64,000 nt of DNA from positions 1 through 64,000 of the forward strand of contig NZ_RCHI01000011.1 in NCBI RefSeq assembly GCF_003664585.1. The letters are read 5' to 3'. The notes below the pieces were generated by a model. The model ran no database searches and was not told where the DNA came from. It was given only the letters and a program-made list of their open reading frames with translations. This DNA is from Paenirhodobacter hankyongi (GTDB taxonomy: Bacteria > Pseudomonadota > Alphaproteobacteria > Rhodobacterales > Rhodobacteraceae). The position numbers and the translations under genes were made by a program. This document shows positions 15,723 through 24,884 of the stretch, in pieces (position 1 is the first letter of the stretch; each line of letters begins with the position of its first letter).

Positions 15723-16054
15723 CGATCAGTTTCGACGATTTCCTCAAGGTCGACATCCGTGTCGGCCGCATCACCGCCGCCGAGACCTTCCCGCAGGCGC
15801 GCAAGCCCGCCTACAAGCTGACCATCGACTTCGGTCCCGAGATCGGCACCAAGCGCTCCTCGGCGCAGATCACCAAGCATTACACGCCCGAGGAGCTGGT
15901 GGGCCGGCAGGTGATGGCGGTGGTGAACTTCCCGCCGCGCCAGATCGGCCCCTTCATGTCCGAGGTGCTGACGCTCGGCGTGCCCGACGAGAGCGGCGAG
16001 GTGGTGCTGATCGGTCCCGGTCAGGACGTGCCGATCGGCGGAAGGCTCTACTGA
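15719..16054 (+). CDS. csaA: CsaA-type tRNA-binding domain protein (putative export chaperone)
   Basis: A 111-residue OB-fold protein of the tRNA-binding domain class (FDDFLKVDIRVGRI at the start, VVNFPPRQIGPFMSEVLTLG in the middle), which in Bacillus CsaA acts as a dimeric secretion chaperone. The size, a stand-alone domain with no aminoacyl-tRNA synthetase attached, fits CsaA. GTG start at 15719 overlaps the proC stop; its own stop touches the next start (TGATG). Cytoplasmic. Confidence 0.9.
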   Translation: MTISFDDFLKVDIRVGRITAAETFPQARKPAYKLTIDFGPEIGTKRSSAQITKHYTPEELVGRQVMAVVNFPPRQIGPFMSEVLTLGVPDESGEVVLIGPGQDVPIGGRLY

Positions 16055-17001
16055 TGAAGCTGCTCGTCACCCGTGCCCTCACCCCGGCTGTCGAGGCGCG
16101 GGTGCGCGCGGAGTTTCCCGACGCGACCTTCCGCAACGGCGCCGCCCCGATGACCGAGGCCGAGGCGGCCGAGGCGCTGGCCACCCATGACGCGCTTCTG
16201 GTGACGCTGGGCGATCAGGTCCGCGGTGCGGCCTTCGCCGGGCCGCTGCGTGCGAAGATCGTGGCGAATTTCGGCGTGGGCTATAACCATATCGACGCGG
16301 TGGCGGCGAAGGCGCACGGGATCACCGTGACCAACACCCCGGGTGCAGTGACCGACGCCACCGCCGACATCGCGCTGACGCTGCTCCTGATGAGCGCGCG
16401 CCGCGCCGGGGCGGGGGAGCGCTTCGTGCGTTCGGGCGCCTGGACCGGCTGGACGCCCACCCAGTTCCTCGGTCATCACGTCACCGGCAAGCGCGTCGGC
16501 ATCGTCGGGCTTGGCCGGATCGGCAAAGCGATCGCGCGGCGCTGCCATTACGGCTTCGACATGGAGGTGGTGTTCCACAACCGCTCGACCGTGACCGAGC
16601 CGGGGCTGCCGGCGCGGCAGGTGCCGCTTCACGAGCTGCTGGCGATCTCCGATTTCGTGGTGATCGCGGTGCCCGCGACGCCGCAGACGCATCACCTGAT
16701 CGGGGCGGCGGAACTCGCGCGGATGCAGCCCCATGCGCATCTCGTCAACATCGCCCGCGGCGACATCGTCGACGAGGCAGCGCTAATCGCGGCGCTCGAG
16801 GGCGGGCAGATCGCCGGGGCGGGGCTCGATGTCTTCGAGCGCGAGCCCGTCGTGCCCGCGGCGCTGCGCGCGCTCGACTGCGTCACGCTGCTGCCGCATC
16901 TTGGCACCGCGGCGCTTGAGGTGCGCGATGCCATGGGCTTCATGGCGCTTGCCAATCTGACCGCCTTCCGTGACGGCAAGGTGCCGCCGAACGCGGTCTG
17001 A
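16054..17001 (+). CDS. D-2-hydroxyacid dehydrogenase (glyoxylate/glycerate dehydrogenase type)
   Basis: NAD(P)-dependent reductase of 2-keto acids, 315 residues. It has the Rossmann motif VGIVGLGRIGKAIARR (about residue 149), the catalytic arginine in VNIARGDIVDEAALIAAL, and a catalytic His in LLPHLGTAALEVRDAM. The catalytic domain starts VTRALTPAVEARVRAEFPDA. The substrate is likely glyoxylate or hydroxypyruvate, by resemblance to GyaR-type enzymes; exact specificity cannot be read. Start overlaps the csaA stop by one base, so proC-csaA-this gene form an operon. Confidence 0.88.
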   Translation: MKLLVTRALTPAVEARVRAEFPDATFRNGAAPMTEAEAAEALATHDALLVTLGDQVRGAAFAGPLRAKIVANFGVGYNHIDAVAAKAHGITVTNTPGAVTDATADIALTLLLMSARRAGAGERFVRSGAWTGWTPTQFLGHHVTGKRVGIVGLGRIGKAIARRCHYGFDMEVVFHNRSTVTEPGLPARQVPLHELLAISDFVVIAVPATPQTHHLIGAAELARMQPHAHLVNIARGDIVDEAALIAALEGGQIAGAGLDVFEREPVVPAALRALDCVTLLPHLGTAALEVRDAMGFMALANLTAFRDGKVPPNAV

Positions 17002-17056
17002 CCCTTGACCCCCGGCGCGGTTCGCAAGACTGTGCCGCGACTTTCGAGAGGACCAG

Positions 17057-18178
17057 ATGTTCACCCCTGCGATCACCGGAACCGGGGTCTTCACCCCGCC
17101 AGAGACCATCACCAACGACGAGCTGGTCGTCGCCTTCAACGCCTATGCCGACCGCTACAACGCCGAGCATGCGGCCGAGATCGCGGCGGGCACGCTGGCG
17201 GCCAAGGATCATTCCTCGTCCGAGTTCATCTTCAAGGCCTCGGGCATCGAGAGCCGCTATGTGATGGACAAGACGGGCGTTCTCGACCCCGCGCGGATGT
17301 ATCCGCAGCTGCGCCAGCGCAGCGACGACGAGCCCGGGATCATGGCCGAGATGGCGCTCGAGGCCTGCGCCAAGGCCCTTGCCGCCGCCGGACGCGAGGG
17401 CAGCGAGGTCGATCTGGTGATCTGCGCCGCCTCGAACATGGAACGCGCCTATCCCGCCATCGCGATCGAGATCCAGAAGCTTCTGGGCGCCTCGGGCTTT
17501 GCCTTCGACATGAACGTGGCCTGCTCCTCGGCGACCTTCGGCATCCAGGCCGCGGCCGACATGATCCGCACCGGCTCGGTGCGGCGCGCGCTGGTGGTGA
17601 ACCCCGAGATCACCTCGGGCCATCTCGAATGGCGCGACCGCGACTGCCATTTCATCTTCGGCGATGTCGCGACCGCGACGCTGATCGAGCGGCGCGACGA
17701 GGCGAAGGCCGGCGGCTTCGAGATCCGCTCGAGCCGCTGCGCCACCGAGTTCTCGAACAACATCCGCAACAACAACGGCTTTTTGCGCCGCACCCGGCCC
17801 GACGGGATGGCCGACCGGCGCGACATGCAGTTCATGCAGGAGGGCCGCAAGGTCTTCAAGGAAGTGCTGCCGATGGTCTGCGCCCATATCCTCGGCCATC
17901 TGGCCGAGGAAGGGCTCGAGCCCGCGGCGCTGCGCCGGCTCTGGCTGCATCAGGCGAACAAGACGATGAACGACTTCATCGGCCGCAAGGTGCTGGGCCG
18001 CGATCCGGCACCCGGCGAGCAGCCGAACATCTTGCAGGAATATGCCAACACCTCCTCGGCCGGCTCGATCATCGCCTTCGACCGCTTCTCGGGCGATTTC
18101 GCGCCGGGCGAGACCGGGCTGATCTGCTCCTTCGGGGCGGGGTATTCCGTCGGCTCGGTGATCGTCGAGAAGTTCTGA
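17057..18178 (+). CDS. Beta-ketoacyl-ACP synthase III (long form)
   Basis: Thiolase-fold condensing enzyme that starts fatty-acid synthesis from acyl-CoA and malonyl-ACP. The triad is visible: Cys in NVACSSATFG, His in LHQANKTMN and Asn in EYANTSSAGS. At 373 residues it is about 55 longer than E. coli FabH, the extra sequence lying mainly in an N-terminal insertion (ADRYNAEHAAEIAAGTLAAK). This longer class is common in Rhodobacterales. ATG 17057 follows GAGAGGA. A condensing step for an atypical starter unit is possible, so no symbol is assigned. Confidence 0.88.
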   Translation: MFTPAITGTGVFTPPETITNDELVVAFNAYADRYNAEHAAEIAAGTLAAKDHSSSEFIFKASGIESRYVMDKTGVLDPARMYPQLRQRSDDEPGIMAEMALEACAKALAAAGREGSEVDLVICAASNMERAYPAIAIEIQKLLGASGFAFDMNVACSSATFGIQAAADMIRTGSVRRALVVNPEITSGHLEWRDRDCHFIFGDVATATLIERRDEAKAGGFEIRSSRCATEFSNNIRNNNGFLRRTRPDGMADRRDMQFMQEGRKVFKEVLPMVCAHILGHLAEEGLEPAALRRLWLHQANKTMNDFIGRKVLGRDPAPGEQPNILQEYANTSSAGSIIAFDRFSGDFAPGETGLICSFGAGYSVGSVIVEKF

Positions 18179-18230
18179 GACCGCGCGCGGCCGGGGGCGA
18201 AGGATGCCTCCGGCGGGAGAATTTGCACAA

Positions 18231-18270
18231 GGAAAAGCCCGGGGCCTGAGAACCGTCCCCTGGCTTTTCC
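18231..18270. terminator. Bidirectional terminator between KAS III and tdk
   Basis: GGAAAAGCC (18231-18239) and GGCTTTTCC (18262-18270) are perfect inverted repeats with further GGG/CCC pairing inside. The A- and T-rich flanks let it work in both directions between the convergent genes. Confidence 0.7.
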
Positions 18271-18283
18271 CTGGCCTGAAGAC

Positions 18284-18883
18284 TCACTCTTCCGTGGGGC
18301 CGGGGGCTTCTTCCATCGCCTCGCGCCAATGGCGGCGGCACAGGCTGACATAGGTCTCGTTGCCGCCGATCTGCACCTGTGCGCCCTCGCGCAGCGCGCG
18401 CCCGTCGGGGCCCATGCGCACCACCATCGTCGCCTTCTTGCCGCAATGGCAGATCGTGCGCACCTCGCGCATCTCGTCGGCCAGCGCCAGCAGCGCCGCC
18501 GACCCCGGGAACAGCACGCCGCGGAAGTCGACGCGCAGCCCGTAGCACATCACCGGCACACCGAGATCGTCGACCACGCGGGCCAGCTGCCAGACCTGGG
18601 CGGGGGTCAGGAACTGTGCCTCGTCGACGAAGATGCAGGCGCAGGGGCCCTGTGCGAGCCGCGCCGCGATCAGCGCCGCCATGTCGGTCTCGGGAGTGAA
18701 GGTCGCGGCGCCGGCGTCGATGCCGATGCGGCTGGCGATCCGGCCCGCGCCCGCGCGCGCGTCGATCTGCGCGGTGACGAGGAAGGTCTGCATGCCGCGC
18801 TCGATGTAATTGTAGGACGCCTGCAGCAGGAGCGTGCTCTTGCCAGCATTCATCGTCGAGTAGTGGAAGTAGAGCTTGGCCAT
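18284..18883 (-). CDS. tdk: Thymidine kinase
   Basis: Salvages thymidine to dTMP with ATP. The 199-residue type II enzyme has the P-loop STMNAGKSTLLLQA, the catalytic-site motif IFVDEAQFLTPAQVWQL, the lasso-loop region with cysteine pair TICHCGKKATMVVR, and the C-terminal Zn ligands near YVSLCRRHW. ATG at 18883 is the only start that gives the usual MAKLYF beginning. Cytoplasmic; no operon partner on this strand. Confidence 0.95.
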   Translation of the reverse strand: MAKLYFHYSTMNAGKSTLLLQASYNYIERGMQTFLVTAQIDARAGAGRIASRIGIDAGAATFTPETDMAALIAARLAQGPCACIFVDEAQFLTPAQVWQLARVVDDLGVPVMCYGLRVDFRGVLFPGSAALLALADEMREVRTICHCGKKATMVVRMGPDGRALREGAQVQIGGNETYVSLCRRHWREAMEEAPGPTEE

Positions 18884-19141
18884 GCTGCCCCTTAGCGCGC
18901 CGGGCGGTTTCGGGCAAGCGGCGGGATGACCCTCGCGCGCGGGCCGGTCCGAGGATGTCGTCCGGTCCCGGCGCGGGGGCCCCACACTGTTCGACGTCGT
19001 GACGTCGGCACTCTTACGCCCGCCGTAGCGGGTGATTTCGGTGTGACAAATTTTCAGGCGGCAGATAAGGGGGAAAAGGTGTGCGGGGGTCCCGCAGACT
19101 GTTGATGTTGAGAGGGACGGGTGGTTTCAGGCCCGATTGCG

Positions 19142-19603
19142 ATGACCGAAAAGATTGAAAGCTATCTGAAAAAGCATACCGAGGCGCTGGTGAAGGACAT
19201 CGGCATCGAGGCGGCGGCCGGGGTTGCCGGCAAGTCGAAGGCGACACTGGGCCGGTATTATTCGGCCGATCCGGACCATGCTGACCGTTTCATGCCGATC
19301 GACGTCGTGGCGCGGATCGAGGCGGTGGCGGCCTTCCCGCATGTGACGCAGGCGCTGGCCGAGCTGGGCGGTCTCGAGCTGTCCTTCGACGAGCGGCGGC
19401 GCAACCGGCCTGTGGGCGGGGTGGGGGCGGATGTCGTGGTGCTGAGCCAGCGTTTCGCGATGCTGATGGCGGAATATCACGCCTCGATTCTCGACGGGAA
19501 GATCACCACGGCCGAGGCGCGCCGGTTGCTGGCCGAGACGCAGGCGTTGCAGAAGGTGCTGATCGAGATGAAGCTGCATCTCGAGGACGAGACCGTGCGC
19601 TGA
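19142..19603 (+). CDS. Predicted helix-turn-helix protein, function unknown
   Basis: A 153-residue protein I cannot assign to a studied family. Residues about 15-45 (DIGIEAAAGVAGKSKATLGR then YYSADPDHADRFMPIDV) read like a helix-turn-helix of phage-CII/copper-box style regulators, followed by amphipathic helices (ITTAEARRLLAETQALQKVL). It may bind DNA. ATG 19142 gives MTEKIES; an in-frame GTG at 19121 sits closer to an AGAGGGA ribosome site and would add seven residues. It stands alone, convergent with rhlE. Confidence 0.7.
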   Translation: MTEKIESYLKKHTEALVKDIGIEAAAGVAGKSKATLGRYYSADPDHADRFMPIDVVARIEAVAAFPHVTQALAELGGLELSFDERRRNRPVGGVGADVVVLSQRFAMLMAEYHASILDGKITTAEARRLLAETQALQKVLIEMKLHLEDETVR

Positions 19604-19638
19604 CACGGTCCCGCCGAGAGGTTCGCGGGCGGTGCGGC

Positions 19639-20961
19639 TCAGGCCGCGGCGCCGCCCTTGCTGCCCTGGGTGCGGCGACGCGGGCGGGCGGCACCGCCGG
19701 CCGAGGCCTTCGCGGGGTTCGCGCGGGCCGGGTTCGCCTTCGGCGCACCGCCCTGTGCGGGTTTCGGGCCGCGGCCGCGATGCGGCTTCTTGTTGCCACC
19801 CGGGCGCGTGGGCGTCGGTGCCGCCACCGCGATGTGGGGCTCGCCGCCGATCACCGGGATGCGTGCGCCCATGGCCTTTTCGATCGCGCGCAGCTCGTCC
19901 ATCTCCATCGGGCCGCAGAAGGCGACGGCGCGGCCGTTGCGGCCGGCGCGTGCGGTGCGGCCGATGCGGTGGACATAGTTCTCGGGCACGTTCGGCAGGT
20001 CGTAGTTGTAGACATGCGCGACCTCGGGGATGTCGAGCCCGCGGGCCGCGACATCGGTCGCGATCAGCAGCTTCACCTCGCCGGCGCGGAAGGCGCTCAG
20101 CGCCCGCTCGCGCGCGTTCTGCGACTTGTTGCCGTGGATCGCGGCGACCGAGAAGCCCCACTTGTCCATCAGCGTCGCCAGCTTGTCCGAGCCGTGCTTG
20201 GTGCGGTTGAACACCACCGCCAGCTCGCCCGGATGCTTGGCGACATATTCGGCCAGAAGCGCGGCCTTCTCGCCCTGGGTGGTGAAGTGCACGCCCTGCT
20301 CGATCTTTTCGGCGGCCTTGCCGGGGGGCGCGACCTCGACCCGCACCGGGTCCTGCAGATAGCTCTGCGCCAGCTCTTCCATCAGCTTCGGCATGGTGGC
20401 CGAGAACAGCATCGTCTGCCGGTCCTCGGGGATCAGCCGCGCGATCCGGCGCAGCGCGTGGATGAAGCCGATGTCGAGCATCTGGTCGGCCTCGTCGAGG
20501 ACGAGATATTTCGTCTCGGACAGCACCAGCGCGCGGCGCTCGAGCAGGTCGAGAAGGCGGCCGGGGGTAGCGATCAGCACGTCGGTGCCCTTCGCGAGCT
20601 TTTCCGACTGCACGTTGATCGAGGCGCCGCCGACGACGCGCTGGATGCGCACCGGCGCACCCGCGGCGAAGGCCGAGAGGTTGTCATGGATCTGCGTCGC
20701 CAGTTCGCGCGTCGGCGCCAGAACGAGGGCGCGCACGGTCTTCGGCGCCGGGCGCTTGCCGTAGGCGATGATGCGGGTCAGCATCGGCAGGCCGAAGGCC
20801 GCGGTCTTGCCGGTGCCGGTCTGGGCGATACCCAGCAGGTCACGGCCGCGCACGATGTGCGGAATGCCCTGTTCCTGGATCGGCGTCGGCTTCACCAGGC
20901 CGAGGCCGGCGAGGTTCTGCAGCAGGATCGGCGCGAGGCCGAGGTTTTCGAAGGTTTCCAA
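19639..20961 (-). CDS. rhlE: DEAD-box RNA helicase, RhlE type
   Basis: ATP-dependent RNA helicase of 440 residues. All core motifs are present: Q motif PTPIQEQGIP, Walker A AQTGTGKT, motif Ib/TPGR (IATPGRLLDLLE), DEAD in VLDEADQMLDIGF, SAT (FSATMP), and HRIGRTARAGRNGRAV. A basic Gly/Pro/Lys-rich tail follows (GGNKKPHRGRGPKPAQGG), which typically binds RNA. A TTG at 20961 is the likely start because AGGAAAG lies eight bases ahead and the protein then begins METFENLGL as RhlE does; the nearest upstream ATG would add about 58 unrelated residues. Probably assists ribosome assembly or RNA turnover, often cold-induced. Confidence 0.93.
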   Translation of the reverse strand: METFENLGLAPILLQNLAGLGLVKPTPIQEQGIPHIVRGRDLLGIAQTGTGKTAAFGLPMLTRIIAYGKRPAPKTVRALVLAPTRELATQIHDNLSAFAAGAPVRIQRVVGGASINVQSEKLAKGTDVLIATPGRLLDLLERRALVLSETKYLVLDEADQMLDIGFIHALRRIARLIPEDRQTMLFSATMPKLMEELAQSYLQDPVRVEVAPPGKAAEKIEQGVHFTTQGEKAALLAEYVAKHPGELAVVFNRTKHGSDKLATLMDKWGFSVAAIHGNKSQNARERALSAFRAGEVKLLIATDVAARGLDIPEVAHVYNYDLPNVPENYVHRIGRTARAGRNGRAVAFCGPMEMDELRAIEKAMGARIPVIGGEPHIAVAAPTPTRPGGNKKPHRGRGPKPAQGGAPKANPARANPAKASAGGAARPRRRTQGSKGGAAA

Positions 20962-21198
20962 AAGTCTGTCTTTCCTGGCACCAATGGGTGCGAAAAATCG
21001 GTCTGGCCGGACACGAGGTCCGGCAGGCGGGCGGGCGCGGACAGATCTGTCCGCTGGCCCCCCGCGTGATTGTGAGGCCGGGTGTCCGCCCTTGCGCCGG
21101 TCGGGCACAAGGCCCGGGGATGCGCGGCTGCTCACGCGGCAGCGGTTGCGGATAGAGCGCAGATGGGCGCTGCGGCGCGGAAAGTCAAGGAAAACCGC
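20962..21198 (-). promoter_or_regulatory. Structured leader of rhlE with two perfect hairpins
   Basis: On the rhlE side, GCGGACAGATCTGTCCGC (21037-21054) is an exact 18-base palindrome, and GCCGGAC/GTCCGGC (21006-21012 and 21018-21024) pair around a five-base loop. Both would fold in the 5' leader of the rhlE mRNA just before the ribosome site. Cold-shock helicase genes often carry such leaders. The palindrome could alternatively be a protein-binding site. Confidence 0.45.
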
Positions 21199-21648
21199 TC
21201 AGGCGCGGTCGGCGGTGTCCATCCAGATCGTCACCGGCCCGTCGTTGAGCAGGCTCACCGCCATGTCGGCGCCGAACTCGCCATTCCCGACCGGCAGGCC
21301 AAGACCGCGCAGCGCGGCGCTGAAATGCTCGTAAAGCCGGTTGCCGATCTCGGGCGGGGCGGCGGTGGAAAAGCCCGGGCGGTTGCCGCGCGAGGTGTCG
21401 GCGGCCAGCGTGAACTGGCTGACCACCAGACAGGCGCCGCCGATATCGGTGACCGAGCGGTTCATCTTGTCGGCCTCGTCGCGGAAGATCCGCAGCTTGG
21501 CGATGCGCGCGGCCAGTTTCTCGGCCTCGGCCTCGCCATCGCCCTGCATCGCGCAGACGAGGATCAGAAGCCCCGGTCCGATCTCGCCGGTGATCCGGCC
21601 CTCGACCTCGACCTTGGCGTGGCGCACACGCTGGATCAGTGCTCTCAT
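21199..21648 (-). CDS. dtd: D-aminoacyl-tRNA deacylase
   Basis: Removes D-amino acids (and glycine from tRNA-Ala) to protect translation. The 149-residue DTD1-type protein begins [20 protein letters not shown] and carries the two active-site motifs [18 protein letters not shown] and [13 protein letters not shown] (the latter the NxGP-like GP motif). Length matches the family. The ATG at 21648 overlaps the stop of the kinase gene (ATGA), so the two are co-translated. Confidence 0.95.
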   Translation of the reverse strand: MRALIQRVRHAKVEVEGRITGEIGPGLLILVCAMQGDGEAEAEKLAARIAKLRIFRDEADKMNRSVTDIGGACLVVSQFTLAADTSRGNRPGFSTAAPPEIGNRLYEHFSAALRGLGLPVGNGEFGADMAVSLLNDGPVTIWMDTADRA

Positions 21649-22568
21649 TCCAGGTCCTCCTTCCACGGCGGGTTCGCCCCCGCGCGGGAGACGGTGATGG
21701 CGGCGGCGGCGCTGCCAAGGCGCAGACAGGCCTCGAGCACGGCGCCATCGGCCGCGGCGACCGCCTGTTTCGACACCAGCCCGGCGCGGTCAAGCGCGGC
21801 CAGGACACCGGCGTTGAAGGTGTCGCCGGCGCCGACCGTGTCGACGACCGCAACCTGTTGCGCCGGCACGAAGATCGTCTGGGTCGCGCTGAAGCCATGG
21901 GCGCCGCGCGCGCCCTCGGTGATGAAGACAAGCTTCGGCCCGCGGGCGAGGAGCGCGCGGGCGCGCGGCTCGATCGCGCCGGGGCCGGTGAGCCAGTCCA
22001 GATCCTCGTCCGAGAGCTTGACGATGTCTGCCGCGGCGATCATCCGGCCGATGCGGGCGCGATAGGCCTCCTCGTCGCGGATGAAGCCCGGGCGGATGTT
22101 CGGGTCGAGCATGGTCAGATGGCCGGGCGCCGCGCGGAGCATCAGCGCCTCATAGGCCGCGGCGCAGGGCTCGACGGCAAGCGAGATGCCGCCGAAGAAG
22201 AGCGCGCGCAGGTCGCAGGGCAGGGCGGGCAGGTCGGCGGGCGACAGCATCCGCCCCGCCGTGCCCTCGTCATAGAAGGCATAGCGCGCCTGACCGTCCA
22301 CCAGCGTCACGAACGCGAGTGTCGTGGGGCGATCCGAGCGCGCCGCAAGCGCCGCGTCGACGCCCGAGGCGGTCAGCGCGTCGCGCAGCATCTGCCCGAA
22401 GAGATCGGTCGAGAGCCCCGAGAAGAAGCCGGTCTTCACGCCCAGCCGGCCAAGCGCCAGCGCGGTGTTGAAGACCGCGCCGCCCGGATAGGGCGCAAAG
22501 GCCGGCTCGCCGCGCGTGCTTTCACGCGGCAACATGTCGATCAGCGCCTCGCCGCAACACAGGATCAT
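21645..22568 (-). CDS. PfkB-family sugar kinase (fructokinase-like)
   Basis: ATP-dependent carbohydrate kinase of 307 residues. Visible are the N-terminal substrate motif [16 protein letters not shown] and the C-terminal PfkB signature [15 protein letters not shown] with its catalytic Asp. The opening [13 protein letters not shown] is typical of fructokinases. The preferred sugar is not certain. The gene begins 15 bp after the zinc-ribbon gene of the TelA operon stops, so it may be read through from there; it overlaps dtd at its end. Confidence 0.88.
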   Translation of the reverse strand: MILCCGEALIDMLPRESTRGEPAFAPYPGGAVFNTALALGRLGVKTGFFSGLSTDLFGQMLRDALTASGVDAALAARSDRPTTLAFVTLVDGQARYAFYDEGTAGRMLSPADLPALPCDLRALFFGGISLAVEPCAAAYEALMLRAAPGHLTMLDPNIRPGFIRDEEAYRARIGRMIAAADIVKLSDEDLDWLTGPGAIEPRARALLARGPKLVFITEGARGAHGFSATQTIFVPAQQVAVVDTVGAGDTFNAGVLAALDRAGLVSKQAVAAADGAVLEACLRLGSAAAAITVSRAGANPPWKEDLE

Positions 22569-22583
22569 CTTGCGCCTTCCCCG

Positions 22584-23708
22584 TCAGCCATTCTGCTTCT
22601 GATAGAGATAGGCCAGCCCCGCCGCGACGATCAGCCCGAAAACGACCGCAATCGCGATCTTCCACGGCGACCATGGCCGGTCGCCGCGCACCGCGCCGGT
22701 CTGGGCGTTGACGACGAAGCGGAACGACCGGCCTTGGAACTTGTAGGCCGCGGTCCAGACCGGCAGCAGGATGTGCTTGAAGGTCTCGGCCGAGAAGCTC
22801 GGGTCGAGGCTGGCGATGCGCTGTTCGTCGCCGCCGATGTCGCGGCGCACGTCGGACTGGATCACCCGCAGCATCTCGGCCTGGGCGAGGTGGTGGCCCT
22901 CGATCAGCTCGACGGTATAGCCCTCGGCCGACAGCCCGGCGAGGTAATCGGCGCTGTAGGGCACGAGGCCGGTCAGATCCCAGGGGCTGAGCCCGTCGAC
23001 ATGGCCCGCGGGCAGCGAGCGGGCGGCATAGATCAGCACATCGTCGAAATCGCGCGCGACCTGGCCCGCGACCGGGGTCCAGCGGATGTGGCGGATCTGC
23101 TCGGTCCGGGTCTCGGGGCGGCCGTCGACCATCACCGTGACCTGCCGCGTCTCGTACCAGGCATCGCCGCGCGCGCCGGTGTAGCGGGTGCGGGTGGCGG
23201 CGTCGAAGGTCCAGAACGGGGCATAGACGCCGGTCATCTTGCGTCCGCGCCGGGCGTATTGCGCCAGGCCCGAGGGCGCGAACCACAGGCTGCCCAGCCA
23301 GCGGCCAAGGGCGGCGCGCGCCTCTGCCTCGGTCAGCCGGAACGGGATCAGGCCTTGCGGCCGGATCAGCCGCTTGCTGCCGCTGTCGGTGACGACCGGG
23401 GTTGCGCAGAACGGGCATTGCGTGGCGTGTTCGGGCCCCGTCAGCTCGATCGAGGCGCCGCAGTTCGGGCAGGAAAGGGTGCGGTGCTCCTCGAGCTCCT
23501 CGACCGGCAGATCGGCGCGCAACCCGGCCTCGAGCGGCAGCTCGTGCAGCACCGAGGCACCGCGGCCGGTGGCGCGGGGGATGTCCTGGACATGGCCGCA
23601 ATGGTCGCACACCAGCCGCTCCTGCCCGGGGGCGAAGCGCAGGTCCGCGCCGCAGGCCTCGCAGGGGAAGTGCTGCTCGGCCTGCGCCTGCCGCAAGGGG
23701 GCGGTCAT
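22584..23708 (-). CDS. Membrane-anchored zinc-ribbon (TFIIB-like) protein
   Basis: A 374-residue protein with two zinc-ribbon modules at the N-terminus (CEACGADLRFAPGQERLVCD with HCGH, about residues 16-39, and CPNCGASIELTGPEHATQC with PFC, about 79-100), a central globular part, and one C-terminal transmembrane helix (WKIAIAVVFGLIVAAGLAYL). Such proteins are sometimes mislabelled as PriA-related. It is the last gene of the TelA/SPFH operon, eight bases after the SPFH gene, and probably acts at the cytoplasmic face of the membrane. Biochemical role unknown. Confidence 0.8.
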   Translation of the reverse strand: MTAPLRQAQAEQHFPCEACGADLRFAPGQERLVCDHCGHVQDIPRATGRGASVLHELPLEAGLRADLPVEELEEHRTLSCPNCGASIELTGPEHATQCPFCATPVVTDSGSKRLIRPQGLIPFRLTEAEARAALGRWLGSLWFAPSGLAQYARRGRKMTGVYAPFWTFDAATRTRYTGARGDAWYETRQVTVMVDGRPETRTEQIRHIRWTPVAGQVARDFDDVLIYAARSLPAGHVDGLSPWDLTGLVPYSADYLAGLSAEGYTVELIEGHHLAQAEMLRVIQSDVRRDIGGDEQRIASLDPSFSAETFKHILLPVWTAAYKFQGRSFRFVVNAQTGAVRGDRPWSPWKIAIAVVFGLIVAAGLAYLYQKQNG

Positions 23709-23715
23709 GCGCGCC

Positions 23716-24870
23716 TCACTGTGCCGGCGGCGGGGGCGGCGGCGGCGCGATGGTGAAGAGCTGGGCAAGCTCGGTGATCTCGCCCGCGGGCTTCCAGCCG
23801 TCCTGCCCCGGGGTCCAGACCAGCGTGTCACGGCTGAAGCTGCCCTCGCTCACCATCCGGCCCAGATGGCCGCGGCCGTAGGGGCCCTGGGTCTCGCCGT
23901 TCACCGCGAGGTGCCAGACCTTCTCGACCGGCGGCGGGGGCGGCGGCGCCATCGCGGCGGGCTGGGCCATCGGCTGCGCCGCGGGCGCCATGCCCCAGGG
24001 GCCCGCCATGGCCTGCCCGGCCATCGTCTGCCCCATCGCCATGCCCATGCCGGCGCCGAGACCCGCACCCATGGCAGCCCCCATGCCGGCCGCCGCACCC
24101 GAGCCCGGCTGTGCCATCGCCTCGGCCGCGTTGAACTGCATGTATTTGTTCAGATCGCCGACGATCCCCATCGAGGTGCGCTTGTCGAGCGCCGCCTCGA
24201 CCGCTTCGGGCAGCGAGATGTTCTCGATGTAGAATTCGGGCGTCGAGAGGCCGTAATTCGCCACCACCGGCTCGATCGCCTTCACCACCAGCTTGCCCAG
24301 ATCGGCGGTGTTCGCCGCCATGTCGAGCACCGGGATCGACGAGGCCGCCACCGCGCGCGAGAATTCCTGCACGATGACGTTGCGGATCTGGAACGAGATC
24401 TCGTCCGAGGTGAACTCGCCGTCCGTGCCGACGATCTCGGCCATGAATTTCGCCGGGTCGGTGACGCGCATCGAATAGGTGCCGAAGGCGCGCAGCCGCA
24501 CCGGGCCGAATTCCGGATCGCGGCAGATCACCGGGTTCTTCGTGCCCCATTTCAGGTCGTTGAACCGGGTGGTGTTGACGAAATAGATCTCGGACTTGAA
24601 CGGCGAGCTGAAGCCGTGGTCCCAGTGCTGCAGCGTGGTCAGCACCGGCATGTTGTTGGTCTCGAGCTGATAGAGCCCGGGGCCGAAGACATCGGCGATC
24701 TGGCCCTCGTGCACGAAAACCGCGGCCTGGCCCTCGCGCACGGTCAGCTTGGCGCCATACTTGATCGCGTGGTCATAGCGCTCGAACCGCCACACCATGG
24801 TGTCGCGGGTGTCGTCGGTCCAGGCGATGACGTCGATGAATTCGCCGGTGAGAAAGTCGAGAATGCCCAT
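23716..24870 (-). CDS. SPFH-domain protein with C-terminal GYF-like domain
   Basis: A 384-residue protein. Residues about 30-240 form an SPFH/band-7-type domain of the virion-core-protein/YdjI class (REGQAAVFVHEGQIADVFGP, GTYSMRVTDPAKF). A Met/Gly/Ala/Pro-rich linker follows (repeated MGAxMGxGLG text, about 265-325), then a GYF_2-type domain (WHLAVNGETQGPYGRGHLGR, TLVWTPGQDGWKPAGE) and a proline tail. There is no transmembrane helix, so it is likely a cytoplasmic scaffold assembling at the membrane. In the operon it lies between the lipoprotein and zinc-ribbon genes. Confidence 0.87.
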   Translation of the reverse strand: MGILDFLTGEFIDVIAWTDDTRDTMVWRFERYDHAIKYGAKLTVREGQAAVFVHEGQIADVFGPGLYQLETNNMPVLTTLQHWDHGFSSPFKSEIYFVNTTRFNDLKWGTKNPVICRDPEFGPVRLRAFGTYSMRVTDPAKFMAEIVGTDGEFTSDEISFQIRNVIVQEFSRAVAASSIPVLDMAANTADLGKLVVKAIEPVVANYGLSTPEFYIENISLPEAVEAALDKRTSMGIVGDLNKYMQFNAAEAMAQPGSGAAAGMGAAMGAGLGAGMGMAMGQTMAGQAMAGPWGMAPAAQPMAQPAAMAPPPPPPVEKVWHLAVNGETQGPYGRGHLGRMVSEGSFSRDTLVWTPGQDGWKPAGEITELAQLFTIAPPPPPPPAQ

Positions 24871-24884
24871 CTGGCCCTCCTTGG

